Assembly: GCA_028281075.1 (NCBI GenBank)
Contig: JANQKO010000022.1
Coordinates: forward strand, 1 to 12,833
From: Alphaproteobacteria bacterium
Lineage (GTDB): Bacteria > Pseudomonadota > Alphaproteobacteria > GCA-2731375
Direction of reading: 5' to 3'
Length of the DNA stretch: 12,833 nt
The notes below the pieces were generated by a model, which saw nothing but the letters and a program-made list of their open reading frames with translations, ran no database searches and was not told the origin of the DNA. The position numbers and the translations under genes were made by a program. This document shows positions 1 through 7,169 of the stretch, one piece after another; the first letter of the stretch is position 1, and each line of letters begins with the position of its first letter.

Positions 1-79
1 CGAACGCTGCGACCGCACCGTGGCCATGGCCGACGGCCGCATCGACGACAGCGCGGCCGCCGTGGCCGCCGCCGGCTAG
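1..79 (+). CDS. ABC transporter ATP-binding protein, C-terminal end (partial, YbbA/LolD type)
   Basis: Only the last 25 codons are inside the window, read from base 2 to the TAG at 77-79. The peptide begins ERCDRTVAMADGRIDD, which matches the segment just after the H-loop of LolD/YbbA-type ATPases (the usual pattern is LA-RCDR-hydrophobic-DGR), and ends in an Ala-rich tail. The permease gene starts 11 bases downstream on the same strand, which is the normal ybbA-ybbP order. The protein would be the cytoplasmic ATP-hydrolysing subunit of that permease. The Walker A, Walker B and signature motifs lie outside the window, so the call rests on the tail and the neighbour. Confidence 0.75.
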   Translation, partial: ERCDRTVAMADGRIDDSAAAVAAAG

Positions 80-90
80 GCGGGCCGCCG

Positions 91-2598
91 TTGGTGCGAC
101 CGCCGCTCAGCCTGCGCCTGGCCCGCCGCGAGTTGCGCGGCGGCCTGGGCGGCTTCCGCATCTTCCTGCTCTGCCTGGCGCTCGGCGTCGCCGCCATCGC
201 CGGCGTCGGCTCGCTGTCGGCCGCGCTGGTCGCCGGCATGAACGCGGACGCGCAGCGCCTGCTCGGTGGCGACGTCGAGCTGCGGCTGACCCACCGCGAG
301 GCCGATCCGGCCGCCGTCGCCTGGCTCGAGGACACGGCGACGGTCGCCCGCTCGATCGAGATGCGCGCCATGGCCCGGGCCGCCGACGGCAAGCGCAGCC
401 TGGTCGAGCTGAAGGGCGTCGACGGCCTCTACCCGCTGTTCGGCCGGGTCACGCTCAGCGTCGACCGGCCGCTCCAGGACCTGCTGGCCGACCGCGGCGC
501 CGTCGCCGATCCCAGCCTGCTGCGCCGCCTCGGCCTCTCGGTCGGCGACACGGTCCGCGTCGGCGAGGTCGACTACCGGATCCGCGCCGAGGTGCTGCGC
601 GAGCCCGACCGCGGCGCCAACGCCTTCGTGCTCGGCCCGCGCCTGATGGTGGCCAGGGACAGCCTCGACGCCACCGGCCTGATCCGCGAAGGCAGCCTGA
701 TCCGCTATTTCTACAAGCTGAAGCTGCCCGACGGCGTCGATCTCCACGCCTATCTGCGCGACCTGCGCCAGGCCAATGGGGAAGTCCATTGGCGGGTCCG
801 CGACGTGCGCAACGGCGCGCCGGGGCTGAAGCGCTTCATCGACCGCATGCGCCTGTTCCTGACGCTGGTGGGGTTGACGGCGCTGCTGGTCGGTGGCCTC
901 GGTGTCGGCAACGCGGTCAAGGCCTATATGGACGGCAAGACCGGCACCATCGCCATTCTGAAATGTATCGGCGCGCCGGCCGACCTGGTGTTCCGCACCT
1001 ATCTCGCCCAGATCATGGTCCTGTCGCTGATCGGCATCGCCATCGGCTTGCTGGTCGGCGCCGTGGCGCCGCCACTGCTCGCGGGCCTGCTGGAACGCTA
1101 TCTGCCGTTCGAGGCGCGGATCGGCTTCTATCCGAAGCCGTTGCTGCTGGCGCTGGTGTTCGGCCTGCTGACGGCGCTCGCCTTCGCGCTCTGGCCGCTG
1201 GCGCGGGCGCGGGAGGTGTCGCCGGGCGCCCTGTTCCGCGATCTCGCGGCGCCGGCCGGCGGCCGGCCGGCGCCGGTCTACCTCGCGGCCATCGCCGCGA
1301 CCTTCGTGATCCTGGCCGGCGTCGCCGTGCTGACCGCCGATCAGCGCGATTTCGCCATCTGGTTCGTCCTCGGCGCGGCCGGCAGCATGCTGCTGTTCCT
1401 CGCCGCCGCCCGGCTGCTGATCGCCGTCGTCCGGCGGCTGCCGCGGCCGCGCCGGCCCGGCCTGCGGCTGGCGCTGACCAACCTCTACCGGCCCGGCGCC
1501 GCCACCGTCAGCGTGATCCTGTCCTTCGGTCTGGGGCTCAGCGTCCTGGTCACGGTGATGACGCTGGAAGGCAATATCGGCAGCCAGGTGCGCGAACGCA
1601 TCCCCGAGCAGGCGCCGGCCTATTTCTTCATCGACATCCAGCCGCAGCAGGTCGAGGACTTCACCCGGCTCGCCGCCGCGGTGCCGGGCGTCTCGAACAT
1701 CCGCAAGGTGCCGTCGCTGCGCGGCCGGATCACGATGGTCAACGGCGTGCCGGCCGGCGAGATCACGGTCGCGCCCGAGGTGGCCTGGGCTTTGCGCGGC
1801 GACCGCGGCCTGACCTACACGGCCGAGATGCCGGCGGGCACCAAGGTCGTCGCCGGCGAATGGTGGCCGGCCGATTATGCCGGCCCGCCGCAGGTGTCCA
1901 TGGACGCCGAGATCGCCGCCGGCATCGGCGTCGGCATCGGCGACACGCTGACCGTCAACGTGCTGGGCCGCGACATCACCGCCCGCATCCATAACCTGCG
2001 CCACATCGACTGGGCCAGCATGGGCATCAACTTCGTGCTGCTCTACGCGCCGGGCGCGCTGGAGGGCGCGCCGCACAGCTTCATCGCCACGGCGAACGCA
2101 CCGCCCGAGGCCGAGGCCGTGCTCGAGGCGGCGGTGACCGACCGCTTCGCCAACGTGACCGCGATCCGGGTGCGCGACGCGCTCGAGGCGGCGAACGGCA
2201 TCCTCGCCAATATCGGCATCGCCGTGCGCTCGACGGCCACCGTGACGCTCGCCGCCGGCGTGCTGGTGCTGGCCGGCGCCATCGCCGCCGGCCACCGCCG
2301 GCGGGTCTACGACGCCGTGATCCTGAAGGTCCTGGGCGCGCGCCGGGCCGACGTGATCCGGGCCTATGTGCTGGAATACGCGCTTCTGGGCCTGATCGCG
2401 GCGCTGCTGGCGGCCCTGGTCGGCACGGCCACGGCCTATATCGTGCTGACCGAGGTGATGGGCGCGGCGTGGATCTGGCTGCCCGGCACCATCGCCATGA
2501 CCACGCTGATCAGCTTCGCCGCCACGGTCTCGGTCGGCCTGATCGGCACCTGGGCGGCGCTGGGCCAGAAACCGGCGCCGCTGCTGCGCAACGAATAG
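91..2598 (+). CDS. FtsX-fold ABC transporter permease, YbbP-like
   Basis: This 835-residue integral membrane protein is the permease partner of the upstream ATPase. A transmembrane helix at about residues 23-46 follows a basic N-terminus (LSLRLARRELRGG, usual for this family). A periplasmic MacB_PCD-like domain spans about 47-250. A first FtsX domain (about 251-377) contains the coupling-helix motif GTIAILKCIGAP (285-296). More helices lie near 395-445 and 470-490. A second periplasmic domain follows, and a second FtsX domain ends the protein with VYDAVILKVLGAR. The duplicated FtsX layout and length of about 830 residues fit YbbP rather than LolC/E or MacB. YbbAP-type transporters are thought to act on lipophilic or envelope-associated substrates; the substrate here is unknown. 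The start is TTG at 91, with GTG at 94 equally possible; neither has a strong Shine-Dalgarno sequence, so coupling to the upstream gene is likely. Confidence 0.9.
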   Translation: MVRPPLSLRLARRELRGGLGGFRIFLLCLALGVAAIAGVGSLSAALVAGMNADAQRLLGGDVELRLTHREADPAAVAWLEDTATVARSIEMRAMARAADGKRSLVELKGVDGLYPLFGRVTLSVDRPLQDLLADRGAVADPSLLRRLGLSVGDTVRVGEVDYRIRAEVLREPDRGANAFVLGPRLMVARDSLDATGLIREGSLIRYFYKLKLPDGVDLHAYLRDLRQANGEVHWRVRDVRNGAPGLKRFIDRMRLFLTLVGLTALLVGGLGVGNAVKAYMDGKTGTIAILKCIGAPADLVFRTYLAQIMVLSLIGIAIGLLVGAVAPPLLAGLLERYLPFEARIGFYPKPLLLALVFGLLTALAFALWPLARAREVSPGALFRDLAAPAGGRPAPVYLAAIAATFVILAGVAVLTADQRDFAIWFVLGAAGSMLLFLAAARLLIAVVRRLPRPRRPGLRLALTNLYRPGAATVSVILSFGLGLSVLVTVMTLEGNIGSQVRERIPEQAPAYFFIDIQPQQVEDFTRLAAAVPGVSNIRKVPSLRGRITMVNGVPAGEITVAPEVAWALRGDRGLTYTAEMPAGTKVVAGEWWPADYAGPPQVSMDAEIAAGIGVGIGDTLTVNVLGRDITARIHNLRHIDWASMGINFVLLYAPGALEGAPHSFIATANAPPEAEAVLEAAVTDRFANVTAIRVRDALEAANGILANIGIAVRSTATVTLAAGVLVLAGAIAAGHRRRVYDAVILKVLGARRADVIRAYVLEYALLGLIAALLAALVGTATAYIVLTEVMGAAWIWLPGTIAMTTLISFAATVSVGLIGTWAALGQKPAPLLRNE

Positions 2599-2687
2599 CC
2601 GGCGCCGCCGGAAAACCCGTTATGTTGCAATGATTTGTGTCGATATCCGGGAATCCGCCGGATTGTGCCGCCTGGCCCCGGATTCAC

Positions 2688-2718
2688 TTGCAATTCGTTG
2701 GAATCATTCCAATATTAT
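2688..2718 (+). promoter_or_regulatory. Candidate promoter of the Bax-inhibitor gene, with embedded palindrome
   Basis: In the 160-base gap after the permease gene, TTGCAA (2688-2693) is followed by TATTAT (2713-2718), which matches the -10 consensus at 5 of 6 positions, but the spacer is 19 bases, longer than ideal. Reading AATATT (2711-2716) as the -10 gives 17. The spacer holds a perfect odd palindrome with 7-base arms, TTGGAAT (2698-2704) and ATTCCAA (2706-2712), around C2705, which would suit a dimeric regulator. The stretch is clearly more A+T-rich than its surroundings. This is inference from sequence only. Confidence 0.4.
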
Positions 2719-2758
2719 GGCCTGACCAACGGGGTTTCTTGGCAACGAAGGGGTAACC

Positions 2759-3490
2759 ATGGCGTTCGACCCGAAAAATCTTACGGCGGCCCGCGCGCAA
2801 ACGGGCGCCCGGGCGGAGACGCTGTCGGAGATCGATGAGGGCCTCCGGTCCTACATGCTCCGCACCTACAACTACATGGCGTCCGGCCTGCTGTTGAGCG
2901 GCATCGTCGCCTATGCGACGGCCTCCTCGCCGACCATGCTGCAGGCGATCTACGGCTCGCCGCTGCAGTGGGTGGTGATGCTGGCGCCCTTGGGCTTGGT
3001 GTTCCTGCTGGCCGCCCGCGTCCACAAGATGAGCAGCACCGCCGCGCAGGCGACCTTCTGGGTCTACGCCGCGCTGAACGGCGTGGCGCTGTCCTACATC
3101 TTCCTCGTTTACGCCGATGTATCCATCGTCAGGGTCTTCGCCATCACGGCGGCGACCTTCGGCGCGATGAGCCTCTACGGCTACACGACCAAGCGTGACC
3201 TGTCGGGCATGGGCTCGTTCCTGTTCATGGGGCTGATCGGCATCGTCATCGCCAGCATCGTGAACCTGTTCATCGGGTCCTCGGGCCTGATGTGGGTGAT
3301 CTCGGTGATCGGCGTGCTGGTCTTCACCGGCCTGACCGCCTACGACACCCAGCAGATCAAGGAAATGTACTACGAGCTCGACAGCTCCGAGGTGGCCGCG
3401 AAGAAGAGCATCATGGGCGCGCTCAAGCTCTACCTCGACTTCCTGAACCTGTTCCTGATGCTGCTGTACCTCTTCGGCAATCGGGAATAG
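2759..3490 (+). CDS. Bax inhibitor-1/YccA family membrane protein
   Basis: This 243-residue protein has a soluble N-terminus of about 40 residues and seven hydrophobic stretches (roughly 41-57, 69-86, 97-118, 122-140, 151-171, 175-195, 222-240), the fold of the BI-1/YetJ/YccA family of inner-membrane calcium-leak or stress proteins. The family signatures are IDEGLRSYMLRTYNYM (25-40), AYDTQQIKEMY (194-204) and YLDFLNLFL (225-233). Asp196 and Asp227 sit where the paired aspartates of the pH-sensing gate lie in Bacillus YetJ, so a pH-gated leak is plausible by homology. The ATG start has a good ribosome site (GAAGGGG about 7 bases upstream). The gene stands alone, with a putative promoter at 2688-2718 and a terminator at 3516-3547. 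Bacterial members may instead influence membrane-protein proteolysis, as E. coli YccA does with FtsH. Confidence 0.93.
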   Translation: MAFDPKNLTAARAQTGARAETLSEIDEGLRSYMLRTYNYMASGLLLSGIVAYATASSPTMLQAIYGSPLQWVVMLAPLGLVFLLAARVHKMSSTAAQATFWVYAALNGVALSYIFLVYADVSIVRVFAITAATFGAMSLYGYTTKRDLSGMGSFLFMGLIGIVIASIVNLFIGSSGLMWVISVIGVLVFTGLTAYDTQQIKEMYYELDSSEVAAKKSIMGALKLYLDFLNLFLMLLYLFGNRE

Positions 3491-3515
3491 CACGCGCAGC
3501 AGCGTGGCCGAAAGG

Positions 3516-3547
3516 CGCCCGGCGGGTCCGTCCGCCGGGCGTTTTTT
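3516..3547 (+). terminator. Rho-independent terminator after the Bax-inhibitor gene
   Basis: A perfect 10-base G+C-rich stem, CGCCCGGCGG (3516-3525) with CCGCCGGGCG (3532-3541), encloses a 6-base loop and is followed at once by six T residues (3542-3547). It lies 25 bases after the BI-1 stop. Read on the minus strand, toward the end of higA, the hairpin is followed only by a weak pyrimidine run, so it mainly serves the plus-strand gene. Confidence 0.92.
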
Positions 3548-3559
3548 CATGCGCCAGAT

Positions 3560-3934
3560 CTAGGCGGCGGTCCGTGAACGAGGTTCGCGGATCAAGACCT
3601 CTGCCGGAATGCCTAGCTTTTCGCTGAGCTTTCTGATCATCGCCAGCGTGAGATTGCGTTGACCGGAGAGCACTTCCGAAACCCGGCCCCGGCTTCCGAT
3701 GAGAGGTTCCAGGTCCTTACGCGTCAATTCGAGTTGTTCCATGCGAAACAGGATGGCGTCGATCGGGTCTGGGGCATCGATCGCGAAGTGTCTTGTTTCG
3801 TAAGCTTCGACCAACGTGGCTAGAACGTCGAGCCGGTCACCCTCGGGCGTGTCGGGTTCGGCATTCATCAACCCGTCGATCTCGGCAAGCGCGGCCTCGT
3901 AGTCCGTTTCGTTTTTGATTGGCCGGATCTCCAT
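3560..3934 (-). CDS. higA: HigA-type antitoxin, XRE-family repressor
   Basis: This 124-residue protein matches the large-antitoxin HigA family (COG5499 type). An N-terminal acidic helical segment (about 1-50, MEIRPIKNETDYEAALAEID at the start) is expected to bind the toxin. An XRE helix-turn-helix follows at about 60-115 (MEQLELTRKDLEPLIGSR, then VSEVLSGQRNLTLAMIRKLS). It should neutralise HigB and repress the shared promoter by binding the palindrome at 4268-4292. The ATG at 3934 is preceded by an AGGA ribosome site 8 bases away, and an in-frame stop just upstream rules out a longer reading. It lies 24 bases after higB, the toxin-first order typical of hig loci. G+C is low for the window: the line 3601-3660 counts to 53%. 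Confidence 0.93.
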   Translation of the reverse strand: MEIRPIKNETDYEAALAEIDGLMNAEPDTPEGDRLDVLATLVEAYETRHFAIDAPDPIDAILFRMEQLELTRKDLEPLIGSRGRVSEVLSGQRNLTLAMIRKLSEKLGIPAEVLIREPRSRTAA

Positions 3935-3958
3935 TTATTGCATCCTCGCCATGATTTC

Positions 3959-4255
3959 CTAGATCGTTTTGACATCGATTCGGTCGTATTCCTTATGCGT
4001 ACCCACAAAGCGTATGTAGACCACTCGATGACGGTAGTGGATATGGACAACGAGCCGATATTTGTTCCCGGCAATGTTGAACACGACTCTGTCAGCCAGG
4101 AAGCTAGCGTTTCGATACAGCCGCTTGACATCGGCCGGACCTGACCAATCCGCGTGTAACGCCTCTCGATACCAGGCCCTCAATGGCCTTTCGCTGTCAC
4201 CTCTACCTTGTCGCTGCCAATGTTCTCGCAACGTACGAATGGAGAGTATCCGCAT
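3959..4255 (-). CDS. higB: HigB-type toxin, RelE-superfamily mRNA interferase
   Basis: This 98-residue toxin belongs to the COG4680 HigB family, whose members cleave mRNA, usually on the ribosome. The whole family pattern is present: start MRILSIRTLREHW, then LRAWYREAL (25-33), the core strands RVVFNIAGNKYRLVV (56-70) and the C-terminal IRFVGTHKEYDRID (81-94). The basic residues and the His in GTHKEYD lie in the usual active-site region. The ATG at 4255 is chosen because family members begin with MRI-S-TLRE; an upstream TTG at 4279 lies inside the promoter and operator. No Shine-Dalgarno sequence precedes the ATG, and the -10 box ends only 6 bases before it, so the message is probably leaderless. 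It is followed directly by higA. The gene appears intact, with no truncation or frameshift. Confidence 0.93.
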   Translation of the reverse strand: MRILSIRTLREHWQRQGRGDSERPLRAWYREALHADWSGPADVKRLYRNASFLADRVVFNIAGNKYRLVVHIHYRHRVVYIRFVGTHKEYDRIDVKTI

Positions 4256-4261
4256 CGACCG

Positions 4262-4290
4262 ATTATATATTGATCCCAAATTGGGATCAA
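4262..4290 (-). promoter_or_regulatory. higBA promoter, near-consensus sigma-70 type
   Basis: Read on the minus strand, TTGATC (4290-4285) and a perfect TATAAT (4267-4262) are separated by exactly 17 bases. The -35 matches TTGACA in its first four bases. The expected transcription start, 6 to 8 bases after the -10, falls at about 4255, on or beside the higB ATG. The local line 4261-4320 is only 38% G+C. The -35 and spacer lie within the 25-base palindrome. Confidence 0.82.
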
Positions 4291-4292
4291 TA
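4268..4292. promoter_or_regulatory. Candidate HigA operator, perfect 25-base palindrome
   Basis: Two perfect 12-base arms flank a single central A at 4280. The inner arms read TTGATCCCAA (4270-4279) and TTGGGATCAA (4281-4290), extended by TA on each side. The site covers the -35 box and most of the spacer of the higBA promoter, so a bound HigA dimer would block RNA polymerase. It lies 12 bases upstream of the higB ATG. That HigA is the binder is inferred from the autoregulation known for hig loci. Confidence 0.8.
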
Positions 4293-4311
4293 GCGTTGGC
4301 GGATTAACGTT

Positions 4312-4339
4312 TTGGAATGGCGACAATTTGGCATGCTAC
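4312..4339 (+). promoter_or_regulatory. Weak candidate promoter for the M81 operon
   Basis: TTGGAA (4312-4317) and TGCTAC (4334-4339) are 16 bases apart on the plus strand, about 40 bases before the M81 start codon. This is the only reasonable box pair seen between the higBA operator and the gene. Neither box is close to consensus. Confidence 0.3.
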
Positions 4340-4378
4340 CTTCGGGATCGATCTCTGTCCGTCGGGAGAACTCCGCTG

Positions 4379-5857
4379 ATGCGCGTCGTCATCGCCATGA
4401 TGAAGCACGAGACCAATACCTTTTCGCCCATCCCGACGCCCTGGGCGCGGTTCGAGGAGTGGGGCGCCTATGTCGGCGATGACGTGATCACGGCCTACGA
4501 ACGGACCAACATGACGCTCGGCGCCTATCTGAAGCTGGCCCGCGCCGCCGGGGCCGAGATCGTGACGCCGATCGCGGCCGAGGCCATGCCGTCGGGCATC
4601 GTCGAGGCGCACGCCTACGACCGGATGTCGGACGCGATCTGCGAGGCCGTCGACCGGGGCTGCGACGCGGTCATGCTGGACCTGCACGGCGCCATGGTCG
4701 CCGAGACCACGCCCGACGGCGAGGGCACGCTGCTGGAACGTATCCGCGGCATCGCGCCGGAGGCGCCGATTTGTGTGACCCTGGATCTGCACTGCAACCT
4801 GACCCAAAAGATGGTCGACAATTGCGACGCGCTGATCGGCTACAAGACCTATCCGCATGTCGACATGTTCGAGGTCGGCAGCCAGGTCGGCGAGATCCTG
4901 TTCGGCATGCTGCGCGGCGAGGTCCGGCCGGTGATGGCCTGGAAGAACCTGCCGCTGCTGTCCCAGACCCTGCGCCAGGGCACCGACGACGAGCCGATGA
5001 AATCGCTGATCGCCATGGCGCGGGGCGCCGAGGCCACGGGCGAGGTGCTGGCCGCGACCGTGTTCGGCGGCTTTCCGCTGGCCGATATGCCGGACGCTGG
5101 CACGTCCTGCATCTGCATCGCCGACGGCGATCGGGCCAAGGCTGAGGCCGTGGTCGAGCGCATCCTCGACAAGGCCTGGACCGAGCGCTCGGAATTCGTC
5201 TACCGGCACGAGCCGCTGGACGAGGCCGTGGCCCGCGCCAGAGACCTGGAGGAAGGCCCCGTTCTGCTGCTGGACCATGCCGACAATACCGGCTCCGGCG
5301 GCACCCAGGACGTGATGACGGTGATCGCCGAGGTCATCCGCCAGGACCTGGCCGACGTCGCCGTCGCCGCCGTCTGGGACCCGGACGCCGTCGCCGAGAT
5401 GCGGCGCGCCGGCGTCGGCGCCACGGTGACGCTACGGCTCGGCGGCAAGACCGACATGCCGTCGATCGGCATGACCGGCGAGCCGCTGACCGTCACCGGC
5501 ACGGTCAAGGTGCTGACCAACGGCGAATGGACCGTGCGCGGGCCGATGTATCACGGCCTCAAGGTGTTCATGGGGCCGACCGCCGTGCTGGACACCGGCA
5601 AGGTCGAGATCGTCGTCGTCTCGCGCCATCACGAGCCCTGGGACCAGGGCGTGTTCACATCCGTCGGCATCGATCCGGCCTGGAAGAAGTACCTGGTGCT
5701 GAAATCGCGCATTCACTACCGCGCCGGCTTCGCGCCCATCGCCAGGCACACCATCACCTGCGACGGCCACGGCGTCACCACGTCGGACAATGCCCTGCTG
5801 ACGTTCGAGAACGTGCGCCGGCCGATCTATCCGCTGGACAATATCAACGAGCCCTGA
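4379..5857 (+). CDS. M81 family metallopeptidase (MlrC-like)
   Basis: This 492-residue protein has both MlrC domains. In the N-terminal region (about 1-290), likely metal-site signatures are MKHETNTFSP (8-17), MLDLHGAM (99-106), TLDLHCNLT (134-142) and GYKTYPHVDMFE (154-165), giving Asp101, His103, Asp136, His138 and His160 as candidate ligands. In the C-terminal domain, LLLDHADNTGSGGT and HHEPWDQGVFTSVGIDP are conserved, followed by HYRAGFAPIA. The family is named for MlrC, which finishes breakdown of linearised microcystin, but most members have unknown peptide or amide substrates, and nothing here points to microcystin. The ATG at 4379 is chosen for its GGGAG ribosome site (4364-4368) and because the family starts close to the HETNTFSP motif; an in-frame TTG at 4328 has no support. 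It is the first gene of a four-gene operon. No signal peptide is seen, so it should be cytoplasmic. Confidence 0.92.
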   Translation: MRVVIAMMKHETNTFSPIPTPWARFEEWGAYVGDDVITAYERTNMTLGAYLKLARAAGAEIVTPIAAEAMPSGIVEAHAYDRMSDAICEAVDRGCDAVMLDLHGAMVAETTPDGEGTLLERIRGIAPEAPICVTLDLHCNLTQKMVDNCDALIGYKTYPHVDMFEVGSQVGEILFGMLRGEVRPVMAWKNLPLLSQTLRQGTDDEPMKSLIAMARGAEATGEVLAATVFGGFPLADMPDAGTSCICIADGDRAKAEAVVERILDKAWTERSEFVYRHEPLDEAVARARDLEEGPVLLLDHADNTGSGGTQDVMTVIAEVIRQDLADVAVAAVWDPDAVAEMRRAGVGATVTLRLGGKTDMPSIGMTGEPLTVTGTVKVLTNGEWTVRGPMYHGLKVFMGPTAVLDTGKVEIVVVSRHHEPWDQGVFTSVGIDPAWKKYLVLKSRIHYRAGFAPIARHTITCDGHGVTTSDNALLTFENVRRPIYPLDNINEP

Positions 5858-5858
5858 C

Positions 5859-7169
5859 GTGCTGGCCGACGCCCAGGGCCTCGCGGTCTCGACCGACAAC
5901 CCGGCGACGATCGCGGCCATCGACCGCTTCGTGCACGCGGCGCTCGCCTACGGGACCGACTTCATGGGCGTGGTCGCGGCGCTGGAGGACGAGCCCGACA
6001 ACGTGATGGCCGGCAGCCTCGCCGCCGTCCTGATGATGTTCCTCGAGGCCGGCAACTCGGCCGAGCTGGCCCGGCCCTATCTCGACGCCGCCCGGAAGGT
6101 CGTGGACGGCGCCACGGACCGCGAGCGCGATTTCTTCGTCGCCACGGAAGCTTGGGTCGCGGGCGACATCGATACCGCGCTGGCGCGTCTCGACGGTATC
6201 ACCGACCGGTATCCGTGCGACGTGATGGCGATGAAGCTGATGCAGTACCATCACTTCAACCTCGGCCGACCCGACGGCATGCTGGCGGCTTCGGCCAAGG
6301 TTCTCGACGCCAACGCCGACCATGGCTTCGTGCTCGGCTGCCACGCCTTCGCGCTCGAACAGGTGAACCGCCTCGACGAGGCCGAGGCCTTCGGCCGCCG
6401 GGCGACCGGAATCAACCGCGCCGACCCCTGGGCGCACCATGCCGTGGCCCACGTGATGGAGACGCAAGGCCGGCTGCGCGAGGGTATCGTCTGGATGGAA
6501 GGCCTGGCCGACACCTGGGCCGGCTGCAACTCCTTCATGCTCGGCCACAACTGGTGGCACGTGGCGCTCTATTACCTCGACCTCGAGGACCATGCCCGCG
6601 TGCTCGACCTCTACGACAACCGGATCTGGGGCATCGACAAGACCTACAGCCAGGATCAGGCCAACGCCGTCTCGCTGCTTTGGCGGCTGGAGCTGCGCGG
6701 TGTCGACGTCGGCGACCGCTGGCGGGATGTCGCCGACCACGTTGCCGGCCGCACCTCGGAGCACGTGCAGCCCTTCCTCGACCTGCACTACCTGTTCGCG
6801 CTCGCGCGCGCCGGCCGCGACGCCGACGCGGCCGGGATGCTGGACAGCATGGCGGCCCATGCCGAGACGGCGCCGCCGGCCTGGCGCGAGGTCGCCCTGC
6901 CGGCGGCCCGCGGCGTCGCTGCCTTCGCCCGCGGCGATGTCGAGGGCGCCTATCCGGGCCTCGCCCGCGCGCGGCCGCGCCTGCAGGAAATCGGCGGCAG
7001 CCATGCCCAGCGCGACCTGTTCGTGCAGACCTGGTTGGAGACCCTGCTGCGCGCCGGCCGCGCCGCCGAGGCGCTGCCGATCCTGCGCCAGCGCGCCGAG
7101 ATCCGGCCCTCGGCCCCGGCGAGCCGATGGCTCGAACGCGCTGTCCACGACACCGGAGCACCGGCATGA
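5859..7169 (+). CDS. Tetratricopeptide repeat protein 38 (TTC38) family protein
   Basis: This 436-residue, all-helical protein resembles bacterial homologues of TTC38. Helix pairs of TPR type run through most of its length, for example AEAWVAGDIDTALARLDGI (about 97-114) and HAFALEQVNRLDEAEAFGRR (162-181). The hallmark is DPWAHHAVAHVMETQGR (189-205), followed by GHNWWHVALYYLDL (229-242). The cluster of His and Trp residues in these conserved segments suggests a ligand or metal pocket rather than a bare scaffold, but no activity is established for the family. It starts at GTG, one base after the M81 stop, and its stop overlaps the next gene by four bases (ATGA), so translation of the operon is coupled. 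It may bind or act on the same substrate as the M81 enzyme; that is inference. Confidence 0.85.
   Translation: MLADAQGLAVSTDNPATIAAIDRFVHAALAYGTDFMGVVAALEDEPDNVMAGSLAAVLMMFLEAGNSAELARPYLDAARKVVDGATDRERDFFVATEAWVAGDIDTALARLDGITDRYPCDVMAMKLMQYHHFNLGRPDGMLAASAKVLDANADHGFVLGCHAFALEQVNRLDEAEAFGRRATGINRADPWAHHAVAHVMETQGRLREGIVWMEGLADTWAGCNSFMLGHNWWHVALYYLDLEDHARVLDLYDNRIWGIDKTYSQDQANAVSLLWRLELRGVDVGDRWRDVADHVAGRTSEHVQPFLDLHYLFALARAGRDADAAGMLDSMAAHAETAPPAWREVALPAARGVAAFARGDVEGAYPGLARARPRLQEIGGSHAQRDLFVQTWLETLLRAGRAAEALPILRQRAEIRPSAPASRWLERAVHDTGAPA

Noticed and set aside
76..2295. 739-codon open frame on the minus strand opposite the permease gene
   Set aside because: Its His-, Gln-, Asp- and Arg-rich low-complexity composition is the usual shadow of a G+C-rich gene, and the plus strand has a clear YbbP-like protein with family motifs.
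2599..2611. CCGGC-GCC-GCCGG hairpin just after the permease stop as a terminator
   Set aside because: The stem is only five bases and is followed by A residues, not a T-tract.
4256..4279. TTG start for higB, adding eight residues
   Set aside because: It lies within the -10 and operator region, upstream of the expected transcription start, and family members start at the MRI-type methionine.
4328..4378. TTG start for the M81 gene, adding 17 residues
   Set aside because: The extra residues do not match the family, and the ATG at 4379 has a proper ribosome site.
5844..7148. 434-codon minus-strand open frame opposite the TPR gene
   Set aside because: No recognisable domain. The plus strand reads as a full TTC38-type protein with coupled neighbours.
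6152..7165. Long upstream extension of the lactonase frame
   Set aside because: The extension is Arg/Ala/Pro-rich noise from the overlapping TPR gene. The family N-terminus and the ATGA overlap place the start at 7166.
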